A stretch of 64,000 bases of DNA from Selenomonas bovis DSM 23594 (GCF_000381005.1 NZ_KB908380.1:140807-204806), one strand, 5' to 3'. Shown: positions 46,013-55,242, numbered from the stretch's first letter. Translations and numbers: made by a program. Notes: generated from the sequence alone by a model not told the origin.

Positions 46013-46708
46013 TTACTCTTCGCGCGGGTCGATGAACTTGACACCATCGGCGAAACGGCCCTTCGTGCTCGTGTTCGCCTTGATCGCCTCGTTGGCATCC
46101 TTGCCCTGACGGACAGCCTCGAGGACTTTGCCGACCTGCACGACTTCGTAACCAACAATGCGGTTCTCTTCATCGAGCGCGAGTTTCGTGACGTAGCCTT
46201 CTGCGAGTTCGAGGTAACGCGGGCCCTTCTTGAGCGTACCGTAGAGCGTGCCGACCTGGCTGCGGAGGCCCTTGCCGAGGTCATCGAGGCCAGCGCCGAT
46301 GGGCAGACCGTCATCGGAGAACGCCGTCTGGCTGCGGCCGTAAGCAATCTGGAGGAAGAGCTCACGCATCGCCGTGTTGATGGCATCGCAGACGAGGTCG
46401 GTGTTGAGCGCCTCGAGCACCGTGAGACCCGGGAGGATCTCAGCCGCCATCGCCGCGGAGTGCGTCATGCCAGAGCAGCCGATCGTCTCGACGAGGGCTT
46501 CCTGGATGATGCCGTCCTTGACGTTGAGCGTCAGCTTGCAGGCACCCTGCTGCGGAGCGCACCAGCCGACACCGTGCGTGAGGCCGCTGATGTCCTGAAC
46601 GTTCTTGGATTTGACCCATTTGCCTTCTTCAGGAATGGGAGCAGCGCCATGATGAACTTCCTGCGCTACACATGCCATGTCTTCCACTTTCTGTGAATAA
46701 GCAATCAT
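46013..46708 (-). CDS. NifU-like iron-sulfur cluster scaffold protein
   Basis: The 231-residue protein has a NifU_N/IscU-type core with cysteines in GVGWC, QQGACK, ETIGCSG and LNTDLVCDA, followed by an unfamiliar C-terminal part (about 140-231). A scaffold for assembling or delivering an iron-sulfur cluster is likely. It precedes the GGGtGRT gene and follows gpmI by 71 nt without a convincing terminator, so it may share the glycolytic transcript. No iscS or sufBCD genes are close. Confidence 0.78.
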   Translation of the reverse strand: MIAYSQKVEDMACVAQEVHHGAAPIPEEGKWVKSKNVQDISGLTHGVGWCAPQQGACKLTLNVKDGIIQEALVETIGCSGMTHSAAMAAEILPGLTVLEALNTDLVCDAINTAMRELFLQIAYGRSQTAFSDDGLPIGAGLDDLGKGLRSQVGTLYGTLKKGPRYLELAEGYVTKLALDEENRIVGYEVVQVGKVLEAVRQGKDANEAIKANTSTKGRFADGVKFIDPREE

Positions 46709-46779
46709 TGTTCATATTCCTCTCTTTACTAATAGAATACAGAGCTTCGACCCTACCGGGCGTTACGCAAATCCGAACC

Positions 46780-48309
46780 TCAAAGCTCGACGAGGTTCTT
46801 GCCCGTCATTTCCTCCGGGATGTCGACGCCGGCGAGCGTGAGGAGCGTCGGCGCGATGTCAGAGAGCGCGCCGTCCTTGACGGATTTCACGCGGTCCGAG
46901 ACGACGATGAAGGGAACGGCGTTCGTCGTATGCTTCGTGAACGGCTGGTTGTTGACGTAGTCCATCATCTTGTCCGCGTTGCCGTGATCCGCCGTGATGC
47001 AGACCTCGCCGCCGACTTCCTTGATGGCCGCGACAAAGCGGCCCACGCAACTGTCGACCGTCTCGACGGCCTTGACGACTGCCGGGAACACGCCCGTGTG
47101 ACCGACCATGTCGCAGTTCGCGTAGTTGAGGATGATGAAGTCGTATTTGCCGGAACGGATGGCCTCGCAGACCTTGTCCGTGACCTCGACGGCGCTCATC
47201 TCCGGCTGGAGATCGTAGGTCGCAACCTTCGGGCTCGGCACGAGGATGCGATCCTCGCCCTTGTACGGCTCCTCGACGCCGCCGTTGAAGAAGAACGTGA
47301 CGTGAGCGTACTTCTCCGTCTCCGCGATGCGCAGCTGCGTCATGCCGTTGTCCTGGATGACCTCGCCGAGCGTCTTTGCGATGGACTCCGGCGGGAACGC
47401 GACCTTCGCGTTCATGCCGTCCTCGTACTGAGAGAACGTCGCGAACGGGATCTTGAGGCTCTCGTCGCGCTCAAAGCCGTCGAACGTCTCATCGACGAAC
47501 GCATGCGTGAGCTGACGCGCGCGGTCGGGGCGGAAGTTGAAGAAGATTGCGCCGTCACCGTTCTTCATGCCGCGGTAGCCCTTGACGACGAACGGAACGA
47601 CGAACTCATCGTTGACGCCGCTCGCGTAGCTCGCCTTGAGGCCCGCGACCGGGCTGTCCGCTGCGACGCCCTCGGCGTGCGCGATGGCCTCGTAGGCCTT
47701 CTGCTCACGATCCCAGCGATGGTCACGGTCCATAGCGTAGTAGCGGCCGCTAACCGTCGCGATCGTGCCGACGCCGATCTCCTTGCACTTCGCCTCGAGC
47801 TCCTCGAGGTACGGCTGCGCGCTCTGCGGCGGCACATCGCGGCCGTCGAGGAACGCGTGGACGTAGACCTCGGAGACGCCCTGCTGCTTCGCCATCTCGA
47901 GCAACGCGTAGAGGTGACCCTGGTGGCTGTGCACGCCGCCCGGGGAGACGAGGCCCATGAGATGAACCGCGCCGCCCTTTTCCTTGGCATCCTTCATGAT
48001 GGAGACGAGCGCCTCGTTCTTGAAGAAATCGCCGTTCTTGATGTCGCGCGTGATGCGCGTGAGCTGCTGGTAGACGAGGCGGCCCGCGCCGATGTTCGTG
48101 TGGCCGACCTCGGAGTTGCCCATCTGGCCGTCCGGCAGGCCGACGAACTCGCCGGATGCCTGGAGGTGACTGGAGTTATAGTTTGCGAGGAGGCCGTCGA
48201 GGACCGGAGTCTTCGCTTTCTCCACCGCGTTGCTCTCATCGAGTTTGCCGCCGAGACCGCAGCCATCCATGATGATGAGTGCGACCGGTGCATTTTTGAG
48301 TTTTGCCAT
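46780..48309 (-). CDS. gpmI: 2,3-bisphosphoglycerate-independent phosphoglycerate mutase
   Basis: The 509-residue Mn-dependent mutase interconverts 3- and 2-phosphoglycerate. The alkaline-phosphatase-like metal sites are visible in IIMDGCG, GQMGNSEVGH (catalytic Ser), GRDVPP, FFNFRPDRARQ, NYANCDMVGHTG and TADHGNAD. ATG 48309 follows AGAAGGAG. It lies 28 nt after tpiA in the gap-pgk-tpiA-gpmI run; an enolase gene is not in the window. Confidence 0.97.
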   Translation of the reverse strand: MAKLKNAPVALIIMDGCGLGGKLDESNAVEKAKTPVLDGLLANYNSSHLQASGEFVGLPDGQMGNSEVGHTNIGAGRLVYQQLTRITRDIKNGDFFKNEALVSIMKDAKEKGGAVHLMGLVSPGGVHSHQGHLYALLEMAKQQGVSEVYVHAFLDGRDVPPQSAQPYLEELEAKCKEIGVGTIATVSGRYYAMDRDHRWDREQKAYEAIAHAEGVAADSPVAGLKASYASGVNDEFVVPFVVKGYRGMKNGDGAIFFNFRPDRARQLTHAFVDETFDGFERDESLKIPFATFSQYEDGMNAKVAFPPESIAKTLGEVIQDNGMTQLRIAETEKYAHVTFFFNGGVEEPYKGEDRILVPSPKVATYDLQPEMSAVEVTDKVCEAIRSGKYDFIILNYANCDMVGHTGVFPAVVKAVETVDSCVGRFVAAIKEVGGEVCITADHGNADKMMDYVNNQPFTKHTTNAVPFIVVSDRVKSVKDGALSDIAPTLLTLAGVDIPEEMTGKNLVEL

Positions 48310-48337
48310 GCTTTGACTACTCCTTCTGAATAGCGAA

Positions 48338-49087
48338 TTAGTAGTTGACGATCTCGCTGAAGTCCTTCGCCTTGAGGGAGGCACCGCCGACGAGCGCGCC
48401 GTCGACGTTCGGCTGCTTCATGAGGTCTTTGATCGTTGCGGGCTTCACGCTGCCGCCGTACTGGATGCGGATGCTGTCCGCAGCCGCCTGGTTGAACTTC
48501 TCGGCAACCGTCTTGCGGATGTGCGCGCAGACTTCCTCAGCCTGCTCGAAGGATGCCGTCTTGCCCGTGCCGATAGCCCAGATCGGCTCGTAGGCGATGA
48601 CGAGTTTGCCAGCCTCCTCAGCGGAGAAGCCGTCGAGCGCAGCCTTGACCTGGCCGGCAACGAAGTCGAGATACTCGCCTGCTTCGCGCTGCTCAAGGGA
48701 CTCGCCGCAGCAGATGATCGGCGTGATGCCAGCCTTGAACGCAGCATGCGCGCGCTTGTTGACACCCTCGTCCGTCTCGCCGAAATAGCCGCGGCGCTCG
48801 CTGTGACCGAGCACGCAGTAGTCGACGCCGATCTCATTGAGCATCGGGCAGGAAATCTCGCCCGTGAACGCGCCGTGATCTTCCCAATGAACGTTCTGCG
48901 CGCCGACGTGGATGTTCGTGCCCTTGACAGCATCCGCGACAGCTGCGAGCGCCGTCGCCGTCGGGCAGACAACGACCGTGACGCTTGCGTCCTTGACGAG
49001 CGGTGCGAGCTCTTTGACGAGCTTCGTGCCCTCGGCAATCGTGTTGTTCATTTTCCAGTTGCCAGCGATGATCGGTGTTCTTGCCAT
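48338..49087 (-). CDS. tpiA: Triose-phosphate isomerase
   Basis: The 249-residue TIM barrel begins AGNWKMN (Asn, Lys of the active site), with His in VLGHSERR, the catalytic Glu in [14 protein letters not shown] and the C-terminal phosphate loop YGGSVKP / GALVGGASL. It links dihydroxyacetone phosphate and glyceraldehyde 3-phosphate. ATG 49087 follows AGGAGG; the open frame extends nine codons upstream without support. Confidence 0.98.
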   Translation of the reverse strand: MARTPIIAGNWKMNNTIAEGTKLVKELAPLVKDASVTVVVCPTATALAAVADAVKGTNIHVGAQNVHWEDHGAFTGEISCPMLNEIGVDYCVLGHSERRGYFGETDEGVNKRAHAAFKAGITPIICCGESLEQREAGEYLDFVAGQVKAALDGFSAEEAGKLVIAYEPIWAIGTGKTASFEQAEEVCAHIRKTVAEKFNQAAADSIRIQYGGSVKPATIKDLMKQPNVDGALVGGASLKAKDFSEIVNY

Positions 49088-49194
49088 TTCTTTTTCCTCC
49101 TGAATTTCCTTCATATACGAGAGGCTCGGCGCTGCCGCTCCCAGCCATCCGGAAGCGGCAGCCGCTCTGCCTCAGTTCCCTAGACAGAAGTTCC

Positions 49195-49215
49195 GGCGGC
49201 AGAGATTCTGCCGCC
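49195..49215 (-). other. Intercistronic hairpin between pgk and tpiA
   Basis: GGCGGCAGA and TCTGCCGCC pair perfectly around GAT, with no T-run. A second GC-rich fold (AGCGGCAGCCGCT-like) lies at 49154-49180. Such structures often protect upstream mRNA ends after processing. No gene is visible in 49088-49267. Confidence 0.55.
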
Positions 49216-49267
49216 TTCCCTTCTGCACCCTTGCAGATCTGCCTGCACGCCGATAGAGTAGCGTGTC

Positions 49268-50479
49268 TTATTTGTCAGCGAGCGCCGCGATGCCCGGCAT
49301 CTCTTTGCCCTCGAGGAACTCGAGCGTTGCGCCGCCGCCAGTGGAAACATGGGAAATCTTGTCCGTAAGGCCCGTCTTCTTGAGCGCTGCCACGGAGTCG
49401 CCGCCGCCGACGATGGAGGTAGCGCCCTCCTCCGTTGCCTTGGCCACAGCCTTGGCGACTGCGAGCGTGCCCTGTGCGAAATCGTCATACTCAAACACGC
49501 CCATCGGACCGTTCCAGATGACCGTCTTAGCACCGGCGAGTGCCTTCGTGTACTCCTCGCTCGTCTTCGGGCCGGAGTCCAGAGCATCCCAGCCAGCCTC
49601 GACCTTGTCGACATCGACGATCTTCGTCTGGCCTTCCGTCGCGTAGCGCTTGTCAGCCGGGAACATATTGGAGACCTTGAGATCGACCGGCAGGACGACC
49701 TTGACGCCCTTGTCAGCGGCCTTCTTGAGGAGCTCGCGCGCGAGGTCGTACTTGTCCGGCTCGCAGAGGCTGTCGCCGATGGGCAGGCCCTTTGCTGCGT
49801 CGAACGTATGCGCCATGCCACCGCCGATGATGATGGTGTCGACCTTGTCGATCATGTTGCTGATGACGCCGATCTTGTCGGAGACCTTCGCGCCGCCGAT
49901 GATGGCGACGAACGGACGCTGCGGATTCTCGAGCGTCTTGCCGATGTAGTTGATCTCCTTCTCCATGAGGAAACCGGCAACCGTCTCGAGGTACTTCGGC
50001 ACGCCTGCGTTCGAGGCATGCGCGCGATGGGAGACGCCGAACGCGTCATCGACCGCGAGGTCGCAGCCAGAAGCGAGCTGCTTTGCGAACTCGGGGTCGT
50101 TCTTCTTCTCTTCCTTGTGATAGCGGAGGTTCTCGAGGAGCAGGACATCGCCCGGCTTCAGCGCGGCCTTCGCTGCGTCTGCCTCAGCGCCGACGCAGTC
50201 GGACGCCCACTTGACATCGCGGCCCAGCAGCTCGGAGAGGTGCTTGACGAGGTGCTTCGTCGAGAACTGCGGCTCACGCGCCTCCGTCGGACGGCCGATG
50301 TGGCAGGCGAGCACGAGCGCCGCACCGTGGTCGAGCAGGTAGTTGAGCGTCGGCAGCGTGCGCACCATGCGCGTGTCGTTCGTGATGTTCTGTTCTGCAT
50401 CGAACGGGACGTTGTAGTCTACGCGAACGAAGACCTTCTTGCCGTTGACGTCTACATCTTTGATGGTTTTTTTGTCCAT
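49268..50479 (-). CDS. pgk: Phosphoglycerate kinase
   Basis: The 403-residue kinase has the N-terminal substrate site VRVDYNVPFD, the basic-patch region HIGRPTE, the hinge, the nucleotide loops GGAKVSDKIG and GPMGVFEYD, and the C-terminal GGGDSVAAL. It makes ATP from 1,3-bisphosphoglycerate. It follows gap across about 194 nt that includes the gap terminator, so tpiA and gpmI may be reached by partial read-through or a further promoter. ATG 50479. Confidence 0.98.
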   Translation of the reverse strand: MDKKTIKDVDVNGKKVFVRVDYNVPFDAEQNITNDTRMVRTLPTLNYLLDHGAALVLACHIGRPTEAREPQFSTKHLVKHLSELLGRDVKWASDCVGAEADAAKAALKPGDVLLLENLRYHKEEKKNDPEFAKQLASGCDLAVDDAFGVSHRAHASNAGVPKYLETVAGFLMEKEINYIGKTLENPQRPFVAIIGGAKVSDKIGVISNMIDKVDTIIIGGGMAHTFDAAKGLPIGDSLCEPDKYDLARELLKKAADKGVKVVLPVDLKVSNMFPADKRYATEGQTKIVDVDKVEAGWDALDSGPKTSEEYTKALAGAKTVIWNGPMGVFEYDDFAQGTLAVAKAVAKATEEGATSIVGGGDSVAALKKTGLTDKISHVSTGGGATLEFLEGKEMPGIAALADK

Positions 50480-50606
50480 TCTGTATTACGCCTCCATAGG
50501 AAACTTTATGACCGGAGCGGTGCCGCCATACAGGCGGGGTGGCGCCCCGCGGGGGATGATCCGGCGTGCTCCATGTCGGCGCAGACGGTCTCCCCATAAA
50601 AGATTA

Positions 50607-50640
50607 GAGGTCCGGCCCAAACTTCGGCCGGACCTCTAGA
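50607..50640 (-). terminator. Terminator/attenuator after gap
   Basis: Minus-strand AGAGGTCCGGCC pairs with GGCCGGACCTCT, followed by AATCTTTTAT. The T-run is imperfect, so read-through into pgk is plausible. Confidence 0.65.
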
Positions 50641-50673
50641 GATCTTAGTCTTGATTCAGCTGTCGATCAGAGA

Positions 50674-51690
50674 TTACTTGACTTCCTCAGCGAAGTACTT
50701 GATCGTGCGAACCATCTGGCTCGTGTAGCTGTTCTCGTTGTCGTACCAGGAAACGACCTGAACGAGCGTATTGCCATCCGCCATCGGGCTGACCATCGTC
50801 TGCGTTGCATCGAAGAGGGAGCCGTAGCGCATGCCGACGACATCCTTGGAGACGATGTCGTCCGTGTTGTAACCGAAGGACTCCGTGGACTCCTTCTTCA
50901 TCTGAGCGTTGACCTGGTCAACCGTGACGTTGCCCTTGACGACAGCGTAGAGGAGCGTCGTGGAGCCCGTCGGGGTCGGAACGCGCTGTGCAGCACCGAT
51001 GAGCTTGCCATCGAGTTCCGGAAGGACGAGGCCGATGGCCTTTGCAGCACCGGAGGACGTCGGAACGATGTTCTCGGAAGCTGCGCGGCTGCGGCGGAGG
51101 TTGCCCTTGCGCTGCGGGCCATCGAGCGTCATCTGGTCGCCCGTGAACGCATGGATCGTCTGCATGATGCCGCTCTGGATCGGAGCGAGGTCATTCAGAG
51201 CCTTTGCCATCGGAGCGAGGCAGTTCGTCGTGCAGGAAGCAGCGGAGATGATCTTCGTGCCAGCCGGGATGGACTTGTGGTTCGTGTTGAACACGATCGT
51301 CGGGAGGTCTTTGCCTGCCGGAGCGGAGATGACGACTTTCTTAGCGCCAGCTTCGAGATGTGCGGAAGCCTTCTCCTTGGACGTGTAGAAGCCCGTGCAC
51401 TCGAGAACGACATCTACATCATGCTTCGCCCAGGGGATGTTCTTTGCATCTTTCTCGGCATAGATCTTGATCGTCTTGCCCTTGACCGTGATGCTGTCCT
51501 CGCCAGCCTCAACCGTGTCTGCATACTCGTACTTGCCCTGAGAAGAATCGTACTTCAGCAGGTAAGCGAGCATCTTCGGGCTCGTGAGGTCGTTGATCGC
51601 GACGACTTCATAACCCTCAGCATCGAACATCTGGCGGAAAGCGAGACGGCCGATACGACCAAAACCATTGATAGCAACTTTTACTGCCAT
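50674..51690 (-). CDS. gap: Type I glyceraldehyde-3-phosphate dehydrogenase
   Basis: The 338-residue enzyme has the NAD-binding INGFGRIGR, catalytic Cys in ASCTTNC, His in the HAFTGDQ region, and the [13 protein letters not shown]-terminal signature. It oxidises glyceraldehyde 3-phosphate. It heads the lower-glycolysis cluster. No cggR regulator gene precedes it, unlike Bacillus, but the promoter contains a TGACA-N5-TGTCA palindrome. Confidence 0.98.
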   Translation of the reverse strand: MAVKVAINGFGRIGRLAFRQMFDAEGYEVVAINDLTSPKMLAYLLKYDSSQGKYEYADTVEAGEDSITVKGKTIKIYAEKDAKNIPWAKHDVDVVLECTGFYTSKEKASAHLEAGAKKVVISAPAGKDLPTIVFNTNHKSIPAGTKIISAASCTTNCLAPMAKALNDLAPIQSGIMQTIHAFTGDQMTLDGPQRKGNLRRSRAASENIVPTSSGAAKAIGLVLPELDGKLIGAAQRVPTPTGSTTLLYAVVKGNVTVDQVNAQMKKESTESFGYNTDDIVSKDVVGMRYGSLFDATQTMVSPMADGNTLVQVVSWYDNENSYTSQMVRTIKYFAEEVK

Positions 51691-51824
51691 TTGAAAAATA
51701 CCCCCTAAAGAATATAGAAGTTCCCGGCTCTCAGACCGGATATTTCGGGCAGCGCGGAACCGCTCTGCCGAAACTACACAGCAGTGCTTTGCGGCTTTTC
51801 TCCAGCAAAGCTCTTACATGTCTA

Positions 51825-51854
51825 ATCATACAATATTCTGACACGGATTGTCAA
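51825..51854 (-). promoter_or_regulatory. gap promoter with overlapping palindrome
   Basis: Minus-strand TTGACA (51854-51849), 18 bp, TATGAT (51830-51825). TGACA-ATCCG-TGTCA (51853-51839) overlaps the -35 and spacer and could be an operator. The leader is about 130 nt. Confidence 0.65.
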
Positions 51855-51901
51855 CGTATTTATCATAAACATCAGCAATTACATCAGCCAGTTTCCGGAC
51901 G

Positions 51902-51946
51902 AAAAAGAACCGCGCATACCGGTGATTTTCGGCCTTGCGCGGTTTC
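51902..51946 (-). terminator. Terminator of scfB
   Basis: Minus-strand GAAACCGCGCAAGG pairs with CCGGTATGCGCGGTTC (one interruption), followed by TTTTTC. Confidence 0.78.
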
Positions 51947-51961
51947 TATTATAAATGCTAT

Positions 51962-53359
51962 TTATGCATCTTGTTCTTTCTTATTGTTTTCGAGTGCGAG
52001 CAGCGACTGCACGAGAATCGCGCACTCAAGACGTTTCTTCTGGATGGCGCAGCCGATCTCGTACGGCTCGCGGATATCGCCGTGGAAGAGGTCGGCATTC
52101 GCATGACAGCCGCCTGAGCAGAAGAACCTCGCCCAGCAATCACGGCATTTCTCCTTGTTGAGCACGTGGCTCTCGCGGAAGTATTGCGAGAGTTCGGGGC
52201 GCGTGACGCCCTCGCGGAGCGAGCCGAGGCGATAGCCCTCGCGGCCGACGAACTGATGGCAGGGATAGAGATCGCCGTTTTCCGCGACGGCGAAATACTC
52301 ATGGCCTGCGCCGCAGCCCGAAAGGCGCTTCGCGACGCAAGGGCCGTTTGAAAGATCCATGTTGAAGTGGAAGAACCAGAACCCGTGCCCCGCGCGGCGG
52401 CGCTCCATGTAGGCGTCGACGAGCCGGTCGTACTCCGCGTAGACGCGCGGCAGATCCTCCTCGGTGATGGCGTAGGGGCTGTCCTTCAGGACGACCGGCT
52501 CGAGCGAGAGGATGTCGAAACCGGCGTCATGCATGGAGAGCACGTCATTCGTAAAATCGAGGTTGTTGTGCGTATAGGTGCCGCGCAGATATGTGTAGAC
52601 GCCGCGGTAGTCGTAGCTGCCGCCCTTGCGACTCTCAATGCAGCGGCGGAAATGCTCCACGATGCGATCGTACGTGCCGTGCCCGCCGACATCGGGGCGC
52701 ATAGCGTCATTGACCTCCTTGCGCCCGTCGAGCGAGAGCACGAGGGAGAAATCGTTCTCATTGAGCCACGCGATGTTCTCGTCGTTGAGCAGCATGCCGT
52801 TCGTCGTGAGCGTGAGCTTGAATTTCTTGCCTGTCTCCTGCTCCTTCTGCCGCGCGTAGGCCGTGACCGCCTTGACCGTCTTCATGTTCATGAGCGGCTC
52901 GCCACCGAAGAAGTCGACCTCGCAGTGCTTGCGCGGGCCGCTCTTCTCGATGAGGAAGTCGATGGCCGCACGCCCGACCTCGGGCGTCATGACCGCGCGT
53001 TCCTGGCCGTAGCTGCCGCCGTCGCCGAAGCAATACTTGCAGCGCAGATTGCAGTCCTGCGCGACCATGAGGCAGAGCGACTTGACGAGGCCGTGCTGGC
53101 GGAACGTCGGCGGGACGTCGATGTCCGGCGCGAAGAGCTCCTCGCGCGCCATGAGCTCATGGAGCTCGCCAAGCGCCTCGCGGATGTCCGCCTCGGGGTA
53201 CGCGTGCGCCCAGGCGCAGATGGTCTCCTCATCGTTTTCTCCCGTGAACGTGTCCATGAGATCGTAGATCATCTTGTCGATGACATGGACGGCACCGCTG
53301 TTGACATCGAGCAGGATGTAGGTGCCGTTCTGCTCGAATTTATGGATTTTCGCTTTCAT
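51962..53359 (-). CDS. scfB: SCIFF peptide radical-SAM maturase
   Basis: The 465-residue protein starts MKAKIHKFEQNGTYILLDVNSG, a PqqD-like recognition domain (about 1-80). The radical-SAM core follows, with Cys103, Cys107 and Cys110 in CNLRCKYC. A C-terminal SPASM region with GCGAGHEYFAVAENGDLYPCH and CRDCWARFFCSGGC binds auxiliary 4Fe-4S clusters. This is the SCIFF maturase, known in clostridia to form thioether crosslinks in the partner peptide encoded just upstream (53565-53702). ATG 53359 follows AGAGGAG. A terminator hairpin between the two genes should make the peptide more abundant than the enzyme. Confidence 0.95.
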   Translation of the reverse strand: MKAKIHKFEQNGTYILLDVNSGAVHVIDKMIYDLMDTFTGENDEETICAWAHAYPEADIREALGELHELMAREELFAPDIDVPPTFRQHGLVKSLCLMVAQDCNLRCKYCFGDGGSYGQERAVMTPEVGRAAIDFLIEKSGPRKHCEVDFFGGEPLMNMKTVKAVTAYARQKEQETGKKFKLTLTTNGMLLNDENIAWLNENDFSLVLSLDGRKEVNDAMRPDVGGHGTYDRIVEHFRRCIESRKGGSYDYRGVYTYLRGTYTHNNLDFTNDVLSMHDAGFDILSLEPVVLKDSPYAITEEDLPRVYAEYDRLVDAYMERRRAGHGFWFFHFNMDLSNGPCVAKRLSGCGAGHEYFAVAENGDLYPCHQFVGREGYRLGSLREGVTRPELSQYFRESHVLNKEKCRDCWARFFCSGGCHANADLFHGDIREPYEIGCAIQKKRLECAILVQSLLALENNKKEQDA

Positions 53360-53514
53360 TCGTTCTCCTCTAGGGGACCGCAGCCGCGCCGTTCGCAGCG
53401 CACCGTCTCTCCCCAGGAGGAACGGGCCGCCCCCGGCTGCGCCATGGAAAGGCACCGCCGGGCGCCAAGGCGAGGCAAGGAATCGCATAGCCCCCACGTT
53501 ATGATAAAGTCATC

Positions 53515-53548
53515 AAAAGGCTGCCGCGCCCGCACGGACGCGGCAGCC
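53515..53548 (-). terminator. Terminator/attenuator between scfA and scfB
   Basis: Minus-strand GGCTGCCGCG-loop-CGCGGCAGCC followed by TTTTGATG. It lies 17 nt after the peptide stop codon. Confidence 0.75.
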
Positions 53549-53564
53549 TCCACCGCAAGATCTC

Positions 53565-53702
53565 TTACTTCTCGCAAACCTGATTGCCAACCGTGCAGCT
53601 CGTCTTGCACGCGGACTGGCAGGATGCCTGGCACTCGCCGCAGCCGCCCGTCTTGAGCGATTTCTGCATCGTCGGCTTGTTGACCGTCTGAATGTGCTTC
53701 AC
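53565..53702 (-). CDS. scfA: SCIFF ribosomal peptide precursor (six Cys in forty-five residues)
   Basis: This 45-residue peptide has Cys at positions 21, 24, 28, 32, 36 and 43, exactly the six-in-forty-five pattern, with the conserved core GECQASCQSACKTSC. The leader part (1-20) begins VKHIQTVN. ScfB should crosslink Cys to Thr or neighbouring residues. The start is a GTG at 53702 with AAGGGGG 8 nt before it, and a promoter lies at 53746-53774. The function of the mature product is unknown; the pair is nearly universal in clostridia. Confidence 0.95.
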   Translation of the reverse strand: MKHIQTVNKPTMQKSLKTGGCGECQASCQSACKTSCTVGNQVCEK

Positions 53703-53745
53703 TTGTAATCCCCCTTTGCCTTTCCAGATGGAAAATACTATCTTT

Positions 53746-53774
53746 ATTGTAGCGTGTTTCCCCGCCCATTGCAA
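53746..53774 (-). promoter_or_regulatory. scfA promoter
   Basis: TTGCAA (53774-53769), 17 bp, TACAAT (53751-53746) on the minus strand. Upstream, 53788-53818 forms a hairpin (AGGAAG...CTTCCT) right after the PHP gene's stop, a likely weak terminator. Confidence 0.65.
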
Positions 53775-53818
53775 GCGCCGCCCTGTTTTAGGAAGTTACC
53801 GATACGTCCGGTGCTTCC

Positions 53819-54586
53819 TTACAGCAGTTCCACGCGTCGCTCCTTGAAGGTCACGATGCGGAGACGCGTGGCCGCGGCGAGCTCCTCGGCCGCGGCGAAA
53901 TGCGCGCCGATGGCATCTGCCGCATGTGCGTCCGATCCGAGCGTCACATAGCGGCCGCCGAGCTCGCGGTAGCGCGTGTAGATGGGCACGAGCTCCTTGA
54001 CGGCGCGGCGCTCGCCGAGGCGCCGCGTGTTGAGCTCGAGCACGGTGTCTGTCTCGACCGCCGCCCGCAGCACGGCGTCGATGGCCTCCTGGAACGCGCC
54101 GTAGGAGAGCTCCGGGTTCGCGTAGGCCGCGTAGCGCGCGATGTAGTCGATATGGCCGAGCACGTCAATGAAATCATGTGTCTTCAGACACGCGGCCATC
54201 TGCGCGAAATAGGCGGTATAGGCCTCCTCCTTTGCATGCGCCTCATAGTAGGCCGGATAGTAGAGATCCTGCCCGTCCAGCACATGAATCGAGCCGATGA
54301 CGAGGTCGAAGGGCGCACGCGCGACGAACGCGCGGCTCGCCGCGCATGTCTCCGGCGTCATGCCGACCTCGACGCCGAGGCGCAGGCGCTCGCCGCGCAG
54401 CGGCGCATACGTCTCCCAGTAGGCGGCGGGATCGAACGTAAAGTCATTCTCGCCCGGAAAATCCACGTCGAGATGTTCCGTGAATACAAGTCCTATGCCG
54501 AGCGCCTCTGAGGCGCGCAGCGCGGCGCGCGCCTCCATCTCAGAGTCCGCGGAGAACCGCGTATGACTGTGGCTGTCGAATATCAT
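53819..54586 (-). CDS. PHP-domain phosphatase (histidinol-phosphatase-like)
   Basis: The 255-residue PHP protein begins MIFDSHSHTRFSADSE, with metal-binding HSH, then FTEHLD, VGMTPE, GSIHVLDG and a late SDAHAA. These ligands form the trinuclear metal site of PHP phosphoesterases. HisJ-type histidinol phosphatase is the closest recognised activity, but no other his genes are present, so another phosphomonoester is possible. GGGGAGG precedes ATG 54586. It follows the TSCPD gene by 19 nt. Confidence 0.85.
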   Translation of the reverse strand: MIFDSHSHTRFSADSEMEARAALRASEALGIGLVFTEHLDVDFPGENDFTFDPAAYWETYAPLRGERLRLGVEVGMTPETCAASRAFVARAPFDLVIGSIHVLDGQDLYYPAYYEAHAKEEAYTAYFAQMAACLKTHDFIDVLGHIDYIARYAAYANPELSYGAFQEAIDAVLRAAVETDTVLELNTRRLGERRAVKELVPIYTRYRELGGRYVTLGSDAHAADAIGAHFAAAEELAAATRLRIVTFKERRVELL

Positions 54587-54605
54587 AGTGCTGCCTCCCC
54601 GCGGC

Positions 54606-54872
54606 TCATTTTCCCGCCTGCTCGGCGGCATACGCCTCCTCGAGCGCATGCGCGAGCTGGTCAGGGCAGGATGTCGAGCGCGGGCCGCAGGTATTGCCCT
54701 TGCAGCGCCCAATGACGAAATCGATATCCATGCCCTCGACGAGCTGCGCGATGCCCTTGAGGTTGCCGTTGCAGCCGCCCTCGAACGCAACGTGCCGGAT
54801 GGTCTTGCCGTCGAGCTCCACCGTGATCTTCTTCGAGCAGGTGCCCTTGGTCTGATATTCGTAGATACTCAT
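54606..54872 (-). CDS. TSCPD domain protein (TIGR03905 type)
   Basis: The 88-residue protein has the pattern CSKKITVELDG, FEGGCNGNLKGIAQLVEG and the defining TSCPDQLAHAL. The domain also occurs at the C-terminus of class II ribonucleotide reductases, where its cysteines may bind metal; the stand-alone form has no assigned role. Four Cys are conserved. It is first in a two-gene unit with the PHP gene. Confidence 0.9.
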   Translation of the reverse strand: MSIYEYQTKGTCSKKITVELDGKTIRHVAFEGGCNGNLKGIAQLVEGMDIDFVIGRCKGNTCGPRSTSCPDQLAHALEEAYAAEQAGK

Positions 54873-54947
54873 AGATTCTTCTTCTCCTTCTCCGTTCTCC
54901 TGGCTTTCATACAGTCCCGCACAGGCAGCCGCCCGCGTCTTGCTTCC

Positions 54948-54976
54948 ATCTTATCTTGAATTCCTGCTTTGCGCAA
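54948..54976 (-). promoter_or_regulatory. Promoter of the TSCPD-PHP unit
   Basis: Minus-strand TTGCGC (54976-54971), 17 bp, TAAGAT (54953-54948). Confidence 0.55.
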
Positions 54977-55084
54977 GGGCAGAAACGCGCAGAAGCGTCA
55001 GCCTTTGCATCACCTCGTATTATTGTTTATTATTATTTACAACAAATTATAACTAAATTGAATCATTATTCTTCTTGATATCTA

Positions 55085-55113
55085 TTGAAAGTCGATAGGA
55101 AGTTCTTTATCAT
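55085..55113 (+). promoter_or_regulatory. Promoter of the DASS transporter gene
   Basis: TTGAAA (55085-55090), 17 bp, TATCAT (55108-55113). The 120-nt leader contains AGCTGCCG...CGGCAGCT as a stem. The stretch 54977-55084 is AT-rich and holds nothing else I can identify. Confidence 0.65.
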
Positions 55114-55242
55114 GGAGATATCAAAGCTGCCGACTGCCTGCGACACCATCCAGCCAGCGGCAGCTCTGGGATATGTCGGAGGGTCGTCCGTTTGGGCGCT
55201 CGCCGGAGAGGGGAATCATACATCAAGAGGGAGGGATTTACC

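Noticed and set aside
46709..46779. Terminator between gpmI and the NifU-like gene
   Set aside because: A GAGCTT/AAGCTC pairing exists but with a very long loop and no T-run, so I did not call it.
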